In this document: positions 8,567-17,035 of the stretch, one piece after another | Position numbering within the stretch: position 1 is the first letter of the stretch | Layout of the letters: each line of letters opens with the position of its first letter | Made by a program: the position numbers and the translations under genes | From: Chlorogloeopsis sp. ULAP01 | GTDB lineage: Bacteria; Cyanobacteriota; Cyanobacteriia; Cyanobacteriales; Nostocaceae | NCBI RefSeq assembly: GCF_030381805.1 | Contig: NZ_JAUDRH010000023.1 | Coordinates: 33,939-97,938, forward strand | Direction of reading: 5' to 3' | Length of the DNA: 64,000 nucleotides | Notes under the pieces: generated by a model | The model's input: only the letters and a program-made list of their open reading frames with translations | Told to the model about the DNA's origin: nothing | Databases searched by the model: none

Positions 8567-9736
8567 ATGAATAATTCGATTCAGCTACCAAAAAAATTAA
8601 TGTTACTAGGTTCGGGAGAACTTGGTAAAGAATTTGTAATTGCTGCTCAACGTCTTGGTAATTATATAATTGCCGTTGACCGTTACCCTCATGCTCCGGC
8701 AATGCAAGTTGCAGACTGCTCAGAAGTTATTTCCATGTTAAATGCAGAAGACTTGGAAAGAATTGTGAGCAAGTATCAGCCAGATTTTATCATTCCAGAA
8801 ATTGAAGCAATTAGAACAGAAAAATTGTTGGAATTTGAACAACGAGGGATTACAGTTATCCCGACGGCAGCCGCAACCAACTATACGATGAATCGGGATA
8901 GAATTAGAGAATTAGCACATCAACAATTAGGCATTAGGACTGCTAAATATGGTTACGCCTCTACCCTAGAAGAATTAATCGCTATTTCCAAAGAAATTGG
9001 ATTTCCTAATGTTGTCAAACCTGTGATGTCCTCTTCTGGAAAAGGTCAATCTGTAGTTAAAGATAGCATGGAAGTTGAGAAAGCTTGGAACTATGCGATC
9101 GCAGGTTCGCGAGGTGACAGTCAAAAAGTAATTGTTGAAGAATTTATAGATTTTGAAATTGAGATTACTTTGCTAACTATTAAACAGTGGAATGCCCCGA
9201 CTATTTTTTGTCCTCCGATTGGGCATCGTCAAGAAAGAGGAGATTATCAAGAATCTTGGCAACCAGCCGAGATTTCGACAGAAATGATTTCACAAGCGCA
9301 ATCAATAGCGAAAAAAGTTACTGATGCTTTGGGAGGTGCTGGAATTTTTGGAGTTGAGTTTTTTATCACTAAAGATGAAGTTATTTTTTCTGAACTTTCA
9401 CCTCGCCCCCATGATACAGGAATGGTAACTTTAATTTCGCAAAATTTGAATGAATTTGAATTGCATTTAAGAGCTATTTTAGGTTTGCCTATTCCCCATA
9501 TAGAACAATTAGGATTTTCGGCTAGTGCTGTAATCTTAGCCTCGGCAAAATCAGATTCAATAGTGTATACAGGTGTGGCTGAGGCTTTATCAGAACAAGA
9601 TGTAGATATCAAGCTATTTGGTAAACCTAATGCTCACCCTTACCGAAGGATGGGAGTAGCTTTGGCTAAGGGCAGCAACATAAAAGAAGCAACAGAAAAA
9701 GCGATAAGAGCCGCCAAGAAAATCAAATTACTATAA
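8567..9736 (+). CDS. purT: Formate-dependent phosphoribosylglycinamide formyltransferase
   Basis: 389 residues, matching the usual PurT length (about 390). PurT carries out the third step of purine synthesis, using formate and ATP to formylate GAR. The N-terminal domain begins MLLGSGELGKEFVIAAQRLG, followed by AVDRYPHAPAMQVAD (GAR-binding region). The central ATP-grasp fold has FPNVVKPVMSSSGKGQS (phosphate loop) and the metal-binding FGVEFFITKDEVIFSELSPRPHDTG near 265-290. The ATG at 8567 follows AGGAAGAAG. It is a stand-alone gene; cyanobacteria commonly carry purT in addition to or instead of purN. Confidence 0.94.
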   Translation: MNNSIQLPKKLMLLGSGELGKEFVIAAQRLGNYIIAVDRYPHAPAMQVADCSEVISMLNAEDLERIVSKYQPDFIIPEIEAIRTEKLLEFEQRGITVIPTAAATNYTMNRDRIRELAHQQLGIRTAKYGYASTLEELIAISKEIGFPNVVKPVMSSSGKGQSVVKDSMEVEKAWNYAIAGSRGDSQKVIVEEFIDFEIEITLLTIKQWNAPTIFCPPIGHRQERGDYQESWQPAEISTEMISQAQSIAKKVTDALGGAGIFGVEFFITKDEVIFSELSPRPHDTGMVTLISQNLNEFELHLRAILGLPIPHIEQLGFSASAVILASAKSDSIVYTGVAEALSEQDVDIKLFGKPNAHPYRRMGVALAKGSNIKEATEKAIRAAKKIKLL

Positions 9737-9857
9737 AATGTCTATTTGGCTATTGTTTGTGCGATCGCAAAGTTGATATTAATACAGTGGGTGCCATAGA
9801 GAATTTTTAGCCACTTTCTAGCTCAGTCATGCTACAGCCACAATATTTAGGTTGCAA

Positions 9858-10691
9858 ATGGTAGATGGCTTGCTTCCCTCACTTTCAGGAGGAAACTTTA
9901 CATTGTTGAACCACTCATTTTGGTTCTATTTGTTTGTCTTCTTCGGGTTGATTATCGCCCGATACTTTCTCTTCGCTGGGGGAGCCTATTTGCTCTTCTA
10001 TTCACTTCTAGGGAAGTCACTTGCCAAACGGAGTTTGCGGCGAAAACCTCCGATGGTTCAGTCAATTTTAAAAGATATCGAATTATCTGTACTGTCAGCT
10101 GTAGTTTTTGCTGTTTGTGCGGCGCTCATTATGTCAGAGTACGATTTGGGAGTAACACTCTTGTACACTGACTTGCGTGAGTACGGGCTGTGGTATTTAG
10201 GAGTTAGTTTTGTTTTGGTGCTCATCCTTCAGGATACCTACTTTTACTTTATCCATCGGATATTCCACCACCCGTCACTTTTTAGGTTGATGCATTATGG
10301 GCATCATCGTTCAGGAGATTCAACACCGTGGACATCTTTTGCATTCGACTTGCCAGAAGCGATTATACAGGCGCTCTTCTTTATTGTTATAGTCTTCATA
10401 GTCCCACTTCATTTCATCACCTTAATTGCTGTGCTGATGACGATGACTGTGTGGGCTGTGTTGAATCATCTTGGATTTGAAGTATTTTCTTCGTCATTTA
10501 AAAGCCACTGGTTTGGCAAGTGGTTGATTGGGCCGATGCATCACTCAATACATCATCGTAAGTATACCGTGCATTATGGATTGTACTTCACTTTTTGGGA
10601 CAAGTTATTCGGTACGCAGATCCCTGGCTATGAGGACATTGCTGAAAGTGTAATTACAAATACTACGGGGATTGAGAATGAAATTTTTTAA
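9858..10691 (+). CDS. Sterol desaturase/fatty acid hydroxylase family protein
   Basis: 277 residues from ATG 9858 (a TTG at 9852 is in frame but less likely). Integral membrane di-iron enzyme family with the histidine clusters HRIFHH (about 133-138), HYGHH (146-150), NHLG (204) and HHSIHH (228-233). Hydrophobic segments surround them at about 22-50, 76-96, 112-128 and 165-200. Members hydroxylate or desaturate sterols, fatty acids or carotenoids with O2 and electrons from ferredoxin or cytochrome b5. The substrate cannot be read from sequence. It is not a CrtR or CrtW pattern as far as I can judge. Monocistronic; a hairpin lies downstream. Confidence 0.85.
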   Translation: MVDGLLPSLSGGNFTLLNHSFWFYLFVFFGLIIARYFLFAGGAYLLFYSLLGKSLAKRSLRRKPPMVQSILKDIELSVLSAVVFAVCAALIMSEYDLGVTLLYTDLREYGLWYLGVSFVLVLILQDTYFYFIHRIFHHPSLFRLMHYGHHRSGDSTPWTSFAFDLPEAIIQALFFIVIVFIVPLHFITLIAVLMTMTVWAVLNHLGFEVFSSSFKSHWFGKWLIGPMHHSIHHRKYTVHYGLYFTFWDKLFGTQIPGYEDIAESVITNTTGIENEIF

Positions 10692-10759
10692 CAATGGTTG
10701 TTGTAGCAGACAATGCTATAAATGCAAGCAATGCGATCGCCAGTTTTTAGAATCCTACA

Positions 10760-10795
10760 GACGGTAGCGCTAATCCAAAGCAATTTCCTACCGTC
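10760..10795. terminator. Possible bidirectional terminator hairpin
   Basis: Arms GACGGTAG and CTACCGTC (8 bp) lie between two convergent genes. On the plus strand a T-rich stretch (ctatttttctc) follows a few bases after the stem. Confidence 0.45.
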
Positions 10796-10819
10796 AAGAA
10801 TCTATTTTTCTCTTCTCCT

Positions 10820-11374
10820 TTACTCGTGAATAGTTCCGTCGGGCATTTTTGCTCCACTTAAGCCTGCTCTCCTCATATTTGCCCCTATAATATTTGCTCC
10901 ACTCAGATCTGAATTATCTAGATATGCTCCATTTAAGTCTGCCCCATCTAGGTTCGCCTCCTTCAAGTTGGCTCCACTCAGATCTGCTCCCCTAATATCT
11001 GCTCCAGTAAGGTTTGTATTACTTAAGTCTGCCCCTTTCAAGTTTGCTCCACCTAAGTTAACATAGCTTAAGTCTGCTCCACTGAAATTCGCGTTAATCA
11101 AGTTTGCCCCACTCAAATCCGCATCAACTAATTCTGCACTAATCAGGCATATTTTAATCATTACTGCATCGGCAAGCGTTGCCTGATTCAGCTTCGCCTG
11201 ACGAAGGTGTGCAGCAGTCAGATCCGCCCCCCTTAAGTCTGCTTGAATCAAGTGTGCTCCAGTCAGATGTGCCCCAACTAAATTTGCATTTGTTAAGCAC
11301 ACATGAACCAGGTTTACATTGCTAAAGTCCCGTTCTCCTAATGCGTATCGTCTCAAAAGTTCCTGAACATCCAT
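10820..11374 (-). CDS. Pentapeptide-repeat protein
   Basis: 184 residues from ATG 11374. After a short N-terminal segment (MDVQELLRRYALGERDFSNV, common in this family), almost the whole protein consists of A(D/N)LXX pentapeptides from about 19 to 175. This gives about seven coils of a right-handed quadrilateral beta-helix. Some units are imperfect (AVMIKICLIS), marking a kink near residue 70. Soluble, no signal peptide. Function unknown; some homologues mimic DNA or are induced by stress. The repeat units are also visible at DNA level as degenerate 15-bp periodicity. Confidence 0.85.
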   Translation of the reverse strand: MDVQELLRRYALGERDFSNVNLVHVCLTNANLVGAHLTGAHLIQADLRGADLTAAHLRQAKLNQATLADAVMIKICLISAELVDADLSGANLINANFSGADLSYVNLGGANLKGADLSNTNLTGADIRGADLSGANLKEANLDGADLNGAYLDNSDLSGANIIGANMRRAGLSGAKMPDGTIHE

Positions 11375-11453
11375 ATCTTTTATCTCCTAATAATTTGTCA
11401 AAATTTCTGTAAATTAATTAAGTAATGGGCTTTTTATCAATCTGGCTTTAGCT

Positions 11454-11717
11454 TTATGCAGCAAGCATTTTTTGCTGATTTGTGAATGTGACTGTATGTT
11501 TTTGTAAGGGTTGATAAACTGGCATTTCTTGGTAACAGTGACTACAACGCCAGTAGATTCCTTTCAAGTCAATATGACGTAGCAAAGTATATGAGCAGCA
11601 AGGGCAAGTATGCTTGCTTCTCATTAGATGCCAAGTATATATAGCTGTATTTTCTTCCCTTCTTCCAGTTAAAGAAGGAGTCAATGCTTGAAGAGATTTA
11701 TTTAATAAAACTTGCAT
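11454..11717 (-). CDS. Small zinc-ribbon protein
   Basis: 87 residues. Two cysteine knuckles, CPCC (38-41) and CSHC (58-61), separated by LLRHIDLKGIYWR, form a probable zinc ribbon of the kind HTCPCCSYTLLRHI...YWRCSHCYQEMP. Similar small proteins occur widely in cyanobacteria, often annotated only as hypothetical. No DNA-binding or catalytic domain accompanies it. It is 79 bp upstream of the pentapeptide-repeat gene on the same strand and the two could be co-transcribed. Role unknown. Confidence 0.7.
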   Translation of the reverse strand: MQVLLNKSLQALTPSLTGRREENTAIYTWHLMRSKHTCPCCSYTLLRHIDLKGIYWRCSHCYQEMPVYQPLQKHTVTFTNQQKMLAA

Positions 11718-12048
11718 TTTTTTACCTGGTTATTGTTAATATATTTAACTTAGATTGTTATACTTAACTGTGGCAAGTTATAGTTGAATCTATAGTTATT
11801 ATTTGTACTTATCTCTATTGAAAGGATTAGGAATTTGCTTGAGAAAGAAATCTTTGTCTATAGAGGTCAAATTTTTGATTTCATACCTCTATTCATGAAA
11901 AGCTATACTAAATATGGAAGTTATCTAAAGTTCCGACTTGATGTTGGAGATCTTGTCATTATATATTGCCCATTTATGGCTGCAATATTGCAAAATAATT
12001 AGCATTTGGAAATACCAACAATCAAGTTTTTCAGCTTCCGAGTAAGTA
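11718..12048. other. Intergenic region, about 330 bp
   Basis: AT-rich spacer between the RRM gene and the zinc-ribbon gene, both on the minus strand. No repeat or hairpin of note was found; it probably holds the promoter of the zinc-ribbon gene. Confidence 0.4.
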
Positions 12049-12318
12049 CTATAAATGGCACGAGTAAACTTCTTCTAATTCAGTCCTAGCTCTATTCACT
12101 TTGAGGATACGACCCATCCACTTAGCGCCTCTGAGCATTTGAATTGCCGATATTTCTTCGGCAGATGTTTCCATTTCTACAACAGCAAATCCTTTGTTCT
12201 TACCAGTTTTCTTGCTCGTAGGTACTTGAACTTTCTTAACAGTTCCGTATTCTTCAAATATACGCTTGAGGTCGTCTTCTTCAACCTCATAAGATATATT
12301 ACTTATATAAATTGACAC
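12049..12318 (-). CDS. RRM-type RNA-binding protein
   Basis: 89 residues: a single RNA recognition motif. RNP2 is IYISNI (3-8) and RNP1 is KGFAVVEM (about 42-49), slightly divergent from the consensus KGFGFVEM. Cyanobacterial Rbp proteins of this kind bind RNA and several are cold-induced; some assist mRNA localisation to thylakoids. The short C-terminus lacks a glycine-rich tail. The reading frame starts with GTG at 12318, preceded by GAGAGGTG. An ATG two bases upstream is out of frame. A leader of unknown extent lies upstream. Confidence 0.88.
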   Translation of the reverse strand: MSIYISNISYEVEEDDLKRIFEEYGTVKKVQVPTSKKTGKNKGFAVVEMETSAEEISAIQMLRGAKWMGRILKVNRARTELEEVYSCHL

Positions 12319-12541
12319 ATAGCACCTCTCGAACCAAATAGGTTGTAGAGATTTAGATCCGGGAAGGCGTCTATGACAATATTTTTATGGCGTAGTTACA
12401 TAGCCGAAAATAATTCTCTTTAGTTTAACCCTAGCATGGAATAAGTGATCGCGCTTTCTTTCCGTGTAATTCTTAGTAGAACGTTACTCCTAACAATTGG
12501 CGATCAAGCTACTCACGCTGCATCACAAGTTGTTAAGTAAA

Positions 12542-14083
12542 TTACAATCCCAAATCCACTGCTATTCTATGAGCGCAGGCAAATCCAGAAAAAGCTACCG
12601 CATTCAATCCTTGCCCTGGAAATGTACTATCTCCCACACAATACAATCCACTAATAGCAGTTCTATTAAATGGCATTGCCAGTAAACCTCGCAATTTGCG
12701 CCGAGGAATTGCTCCGTAAGTACCATCTTCGCGCCCTAAAAAGCGACGGTGACTGCGTGGCGTTCCTATTTCCAGATAATCTAGCCCTGCATCTAACCCC
12801 GGAAAAATTTTCTCTAGTCGCCCAATCATTCGTTCAGCGGCGGCTTCTTTTTTTGCTTCATAATTCTTTACACAAAGCCCTTGCCAATCATCTATCCAAT
12901 GTGGGGTAAACGCGTGGATGATATGATATCCCGCAGGTGCTAAATCCCGATCTAGCAGTGTGGGAATCGACACAAAAATAGTACCTTCTGGAGCCTCCAT
13001 TTTTTGCCAGTCTTCTAACAAAATGTGATGGCATTCCGTCTTTGCGGGTAATATAGATGCTTTAACACCCATATGTAAACTCAAAAAACTGGGTGATTTT
13101 TGATAATTTTTCTGCCACTTTTTCTCATTAAGAGGCATTTTACTTAATGGCAGCAACTTTTGGAAAGTATCCCAGCGTGTAGCGTTTGATACGATACGCT
13201 TGGCATAATAAGTTTGACCATTAGCCAGTTTAACACCTATAGCTCGCCCATTGTTTAAGAGAATTTGCGTGACTCTTGCTTGGTACTTAATTTCACCTCC
13301 AGCATTAATCAGTCCTTCCACAAGTTTTTGGGCTATTTTTCCCACACCACCTTTAGGATAGTTCACCCCACCATAATGACGATCTGAAAATACCATCCCA
13401 GCATTGATCATGGGCGTCATATCTGCTGGTACTACTGACCAGCAATAGCACTCCATATCAATAAATTGCAATAATAAGGGATCTTTGATGTATCGTCGTG
13501 CAACATCTCCAGCATTTTGCGGAAAATACTGTAACAATCTCAAACAAGCCAAAGGATGCCGAAAAAACATCCGCATCAGATAGCGTGGTTCTTCTAGTGA
13601 TAATAAGTCCATGCTATTGAGGCAATTAAAGACTTTCCAGCATTCGCTATAAAATTGACGAATACCTTTAGCTTCATGAGGAAAATATGCAATTAAATTT
13701 TGTAGAAACTTTTCATAAATCCGTTCAACCTTGAGATTTAGACAATTGGGCAAATGATAGTGAATCTGCACGGGATCGGGAATTACTTCTAAACTGACAT
13801 TAACGGCATTCAAGGCACGGGTAAGTAAGTTGGTTGTACCACGTTGTCCAAACCCAAAAATCATTGACGCACCAACATCAAAGCGATAGCCTTGCCGTTC
13901 AAAGTAACCAGCACTACCACCAGGAATCAAATAGCTTTCCAAGACAAGTACCTTAGCACCTTTTGCTGCTAATTGAGTCGCTGTTACCAAACCACCAATT
14001 CCAGAACCAATGATGATCGCATCATAATCGGGATTGGGGAATGGGGAATGGGGACTGGGGATTGGAAGCATGAAATCAGTCAT
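12542..14083 (-). CDS. crtH: Carotene (prolycopene) cis-trans isomerase
   Basis: 513 residues. CrtH/CRTISO isomerises poly-cis-lycopene to all-trans lycopene using FAD. The dinucleotide-binding motif DAIIIGSGIGGLVTATQLAAKGAKV begins at about 20, and the C-terminal FAD signature GLYCVGDSTFPGQGLNAVAFSG lies near 480-500. HYGGVNYPKGGVGKIAQKL is characteristic of this family compared with CrtI. The first 18 residues (MTDFMLPIPSPHSPFPNP) are encoded by a dispersed G/C-rich tandem repeat and are probably a recent lineage-specific extension. An ATG at codon 5 is an alternative start. Other carotenoid genes (two crtO-type) lie 32 kb away. Confidence 0.9.
   Translation of the reverse strand: MTDFMLPIPSPHSPFPNPDYDAIIIGSGIGGLVTATQLAAKGAKVLVLESYLIPGGSAGYFERQGYRFDVGASMIFGFGQRGTTNLLTRALNAVNVSLEVIPDPVQIHYHLPNCLNLKVERIYEKFLQNLIAYFPHEAKGIRQFYSECWKVFNCLNSMDLLSLEEPRYLMRMFFRHPLACLRLLQYFPQNAGDVARRYIKDPLLLQFIDMECYCWSVVPADMTPMINAGMVFSDRHYGGVNYPKGGVGKIAQKLVEGLINAGGEIKYQARVTQILLNNGRAIGVKLANGQTYYAKRIVSNATRWDTFQKLLPLSKMPLNEKKWQKNYQKSPSFLSLHMGVKASILPAKTECHHILLEDWQKMEAPEGTIFVSIPTLLDRDLAPAGYHIIHAFTPHWIDDWQGLCVKNYEAKKEAAAERMIGRLEKIFPGLDAGLDYLEIGTPRSHRRFLGREDGTYGAIPRRKLRGLLAMPFNRTAISGLYCVGDSTFPGQGLNAVAFSGFACAHRIAVDLGL
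14030..14066. repeat. Tandem repeat (GGGGA(A/C)T(G)-type) inside crtH
   Basis: Four to five copies of a 7-8 nt unit GGGGAAT / GGGGACT / GGGGATT. The same type of short tandemly repeated sequence occurs near 27.4 kb and, with related units, near 16.0, 43.7 and 56.5 kb. Here it lies inside the 5' end of the crtH coding frame. Confidence 0.8.
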
Positions 14084-14177
14084 TTTTAAAATTATTGCGT
14101 AGTAATATTTATCACAATTATCCTATAAATACACGTATTTTTACTTCCTAGCCCCTAGTCTCTGGCTTCTAGCCCCT

Positions 14178-14262
14178 AAGATCCTCCAAAAAAAAGAGGG
14201 ACGAGCCTGCAAAGCTGGCTGATCCCGTCTGCCGATCCTTAAAGAGAGGAGAACACTGACTG
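14178..14262 (+). other. Possible structured RNA or leader element
   Basis: A GC-richer island in an AT-rich spacer. Short stems can be drawn: CCTC/GAGG around an A8 loop, and GGA...TCC enclosing AGCC/GGCT with loop TGCAAAGCT. A purine-rich AAAGAGAGGAG follows. It does not match any riboswitch I know. It lies 150-240 nt upstream of upp and divergent from crtH. Speculative. Confidence 0.25.
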
Positions 14263-14419
14263 TTAATATAACTTTGATTGAGAAAATCTGTCAACTATTA
14301 ATGAAAAAAGTTTTCAATAATTTTTAGAAATAGGAATTTTGAGCCGATAGCCGGACATTCAGAAAGAGTATTATGATGTTTCAGTTGCTATACGATTTGT
14401 AAAACGCCTATTTCTGGCT

Positions 14420-15070
14420 ATGACGCTACAATTGCGTGTTTACGTTCCACCCCATCCCCTAATTAAACATTGGTTGGCAGTTGCTCGCGATGCTGCCACA
14501 CCTTCAGTATTATTTCGCACTGCCATGACAGAACTGGGACGCTGGCTGACTTATGAAGCAGCTAGAGAGTGGTTGCCGACTCAAGAGACAACAGTAGACA
14601 CTCCTTTGGCTTCTTGCCCAGCAACGTTGATTGATCCGGGTGTACCAGTGGCTGTGGTGCCAATTTTGCGAGCAGGGCTAGGATTACTAGAAGGAGCGCA
14701 AACATTGCTGCCCTTGGCATCGATTTACCATTTAGGCTTGGAACGAAATGAAGAAACACTACAGCCTTCTTGTTATTTAAATAAATTGCCAGAAAAATTC
14801 CCGCCCCAAACACGCGTACTCATCACCGATCCGATGTTAGCAACGGGTGGTTCTATGCTCAAAGCCCTAGAAGAACTGACACAACGGGGTGTCGATCCAA
14901 CTCTAATCCGGATTGTATGTGTGGTGGCTGCTCATCCAGCTTTACAAAAATTGAGTACAGCTTATCCTGGTCTCATAGTTTACACAGCTACTATAGATGG
15001 GGAGGTTAATAGCCAGGGATTTATTGTACCAGGTTTAGGAGATGCAGGCGATCGCACCTTTGGGACTTAA
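14420..15070 (+). CDS. upp: Uracil phosphoribosyltransferase
   Basis: 216 residues, typical for Upp. It salvages uracil to UMP using PRPP. The PRPP-binding loop is VLITDPMLATGGSM (about 133-146), the conserved loop VPILRAGLGLLEG is near 80-92, and the uracil-binding C-terminus is IVPGLGDAGDRTFGT (about 202-216). The N-terminus (MTLQLRVYVPPHPLIKHWLAVARD) matches cyanobacterial and plastid forms. It stands alone, with the possible leader element upstream. Confidence 0.93.
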   Translation: MTLQLRVYVPPHPLIKHWLAVARDAATPSVLFRTAMTELGRWLTYEAAREWLPTQETTVDTPLASCPATLIDPGVPVAVVPILRAGLGLLEGAQTLLPLASIYHLGLERNEETLQPSCYLNKLPEKFPPQTRVLITDPMLATGGSMLKALEELTQRGVDPTLIRIVCVVAAHPALQKLSTAYPGLIVYTATIDGEVNSQGFIVPGLGDAGDRTFGT

Positions 15071-15144
15071 GCTAGTATGCAGCTAGAACAAATAAGTAAC
15101 TAAACAATTCAAAACTTGCAGCGTTTCTTATTGGCGGTAAAAAT

Positions 15145-15495
15145 ATGAGTCAGCGTGATGGTTTTGCAAGCGGTTTTTTCCTTGGAGCGATTTTCGGTAG
15201 TGTAATAGGTGGAGTTGTAGGTGCAGTAGTTGCTTCTCGCACTGACAGCGAACTATCAGCCGAAGAAGAGCGTCAAATTACTACCGAGCCAGAAACTAGA
15301 AAAGCATCTTTGAAACGGCGTTCTATGAAAGCTCTAGAAATTGATGGCATGGAGATGGAAACGGCGCGGCGATCGCTAGAAGATAAAATAGCCCAATTGA
15401 ATGCAACAATTGATGAAGTGCGACAGCAATTAGGCAACGTGAATAGTAACTCTAACCAGGGAAGTCACGAAAAGCCACTCACCAAAGATGCCTAA
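15145..15495 (+). CDS. Cyanobacterial membrane-anchored coiled-coil protein
   Basis: 116 residues. An N-terminal glycine-rich hydrophobic helix (GFFLGAIFGSVIGGVVGAVVA, 10-30) resembles YtxH-like anchors. It is followed by a charged region and a predicted coiled coil (METARRSLEDKIAQLNATIDEVRQQLGNV, about 70-98). Similar proteins are common in cyanobacteria next to ylmG/yggT genes, without known function. It lies 75 bp after upp and 140 bp before the YggT gene on the same strand, so the latter two may form a small operon. Confidence 0.7.
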   Translation: MSQRDGFASGFFLGAIFGSVIGGVVGAVVASRTDSELSAEEERQITTEPETRKASLKRRSMKALEIDGMEMETARRSLEDKIAQLNATIDEVRQQLGNVNSNSNQGSHEKPLTKDA

Positions 15496-15634
15496 ATCGA
15501 AGATTACAGGAGCAAAACAACTTCGTTGTGGCAAATAGCAGCCACAAACTTCATACGCCACAGCATAAGCTACCTTAAAATCAAAATATAAGACCGCAGT
15601 TTACACTTACGCTAGAAAGGAAACTCACCCATCC

Positions 15635-15907
15635 ATGGATTTACTGATTGCCACACTGGCTACTTTCATCCAAATTTACAGCACCTTACTGATTATCAGG
15701 GTGTTGTTGTCATGGTTCCCCAATATCAACTGGTACAACCAACCATTTGCTGCTTTAAGCCAAGTTACTGACCCTTATCTGAATATCTTCCGTAATATAA
15801 TTCCCCCACTGGGTGGTATCGATATTTCCCCCATCTTGGCATTTCTGCTACTTAACATAGTTGGCAATCTACTCTATTCTCTTAGAGGTTTGCCATTGCT
15901 TGGTTAA
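15635..15907 (+). CDS. YggT/YlmG (Ycf19) family membrane protein
   Basis: 90 residues with two membrane helices (about 5-25 and 68-85). The family signature is VLLSWFPNINWYNQPFAALSQVTDPYLNIFRNIIPPLGG between them. YlmG/YggT proteins are linked to cell and nucleoid division in bacteria and plastids. Plastid relatives include Ycf19 and CCB3 (cytochrome b6 haem attachment). Which of these roles applies cannot be decided from the sequence. A strong terminator follows 33 bp downstream. Confidence 0.85.
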   Translation: MDLLIATLATFIQIYSTLLIIRVLLSWFPNINWYNQPFAALSQVTDPYLNIFRNIIPPLGGIDISPILAFLLLNIVGNLLYSLRGLPLLG

Positions 15908-15939
15908 ATTAGGAACAACAAAGCAAGTAAAATTACGAT

Positions 15940-15970
15940 TGTAGAGACTTTCCTGACGGATGTCTCTACA
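15940..15970 (+). terminator. Rho-independent terminator after yggT
   Basis: Stem TGTAGAGAC / GTCTCTACA (9 bp) with a 13-nt loop, immediately followed by a long T-rich run (ttttgttttttgttttt). Confidence 0.85.
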
Positions 15971-16085
15971 TTTTGTTTTTTGTTTTTAAGTAACCAGACA
16001 GAATTAATTACACATTTTTCCTGTCCCCTGTTCCCCGTTCCCTTGCTTAACTAGATAATTTATTTTGCACAACCACTTAATTTGC

Positions 16086-16715
16086 TTACAACTCAGGATG
16101 TAACCAATTAAACAACCCCAAAGAAGCAACTGTGCCAACGTAATGAGCGGTGATGCCCGTCATACTTGCCATGGCAACAAAGATATCTAGCGAGCGAATA
16201 ATCCGAGTCGGATCGTAAATTGCTACCCCTTGTGGTTGAGCAATAGATTTTGAGAGCAGAACACCCAAACCAGATCCTCCTCCCAAAATAGTTAGCAACA
16301 ATCCTACAAAACCTGCAATTACAGCGATTCGCAGCACTTTCATTACTTCTGCTTTCTTAGGATGCAATGTTGGATCAGGATTGCGGAGTCGTTTGGCAAA
16401 GCGAGTAATTCTAAAAGCGAGATAGCTAGTAAATAATAAGGCAAGAATTCCACACACTCCCCAAAAGATACTAATGTTAACTCCAGGGGTTGTTCCTTGA
16501 TTGTAATTAACACCTGGTACTACACCTGGTGCTCCTGGAGTAGGTGTTATGGCTTGGTTGAAGCTACGACCGGAAATTGCAAAAATCAACATTAGAACAG
16601 AAGCTGCTCCCAATCCAAGCTGTAACCACAAGCTAACCCAACTAACAAAGCGTAAAATGTTGGCGATTCTTTCCAATTTAGGATTAAGAGTATGTACTTC
16701 TGGCTGGGCTTGCAT
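16086..16715 (-). CDS. DUF3611 family membrane protein
   Basis: 209 residues from ATG 16715. Four hydrophobic segments (about 22-48, 81-101, 126-150, 176-200) and a Pro/Gly-rich loop (TPTPGAPGVVPGVNYNQGTTPGVN) between the first two. The N-terminal LERIANILRFVSWVSLWLQLGLGAASV is typical of the DUF3611 family, found in cyanobacteria and chloroplast envelopes; the biochemical role is unknown. Convergent with yggT. Confidence 0.78.
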   Translation of the reverse strand: MQAQPEVHTLNPKLERIANILRFVSWVSLWLQLGLGAASVLMLIFAISGRSFNQAITPTPGAPGVVPGVNYNQGTTPGVNISIFWGVCGILALLFTSYLAFRITRFAKRLRNPDPTLHPKKAEVMKVLRIAVIAGFVGLLLTILGGGSGLGVLLSKSIAQPQGVAIYDPTRIIRSLDIFVAMASMTGITAHYVGTVASLGLFNWLHPEL

Positions 16716-17035
16716 GGCTGTTTAATCTAAATGGAAGATAAGATTTTCTTATCTCAACAGTAGGAATCTGGGCAGGAGATTACGACTTTCTGAAGTAAGA
16801 ATATTCTTGGCTGAAAGTATTACTTAAGTAGCGGTAGTTAACGCCTTATGTAGAGGTATTTTTGCGATCGCTACTTTATTGGCAGCGATCAAAGAGAAAT
16901 TGTTGCTGCTGAAGTACTACCAAAAACAGCCCATCAAACCCAAGAACTATCTTTGCTAACCTAGTTATATAGTTATATTAAATTTCATTCCTTTTCCAGA
17001 AAATGACTGCGACTAGCTAAAAAAGGTTTAATAAA
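16716..17035. other. Intergenic region, divergent promoters
   Basis: 320 bp between the divergent DUF3611 and ferredoxin-MBL genes. A HIP1-like core (gcgatcgct near 16864) is present; no hairpin or coding frame of note. Confidence 0.4.

Noticed and set aside
14178..14262. Glutamine (glnA) or guanidine (mini-ykkC) riboswitch
   Set aside because: The conserved cores of these motifs are missing and the downstream gene (upp) does not fit.
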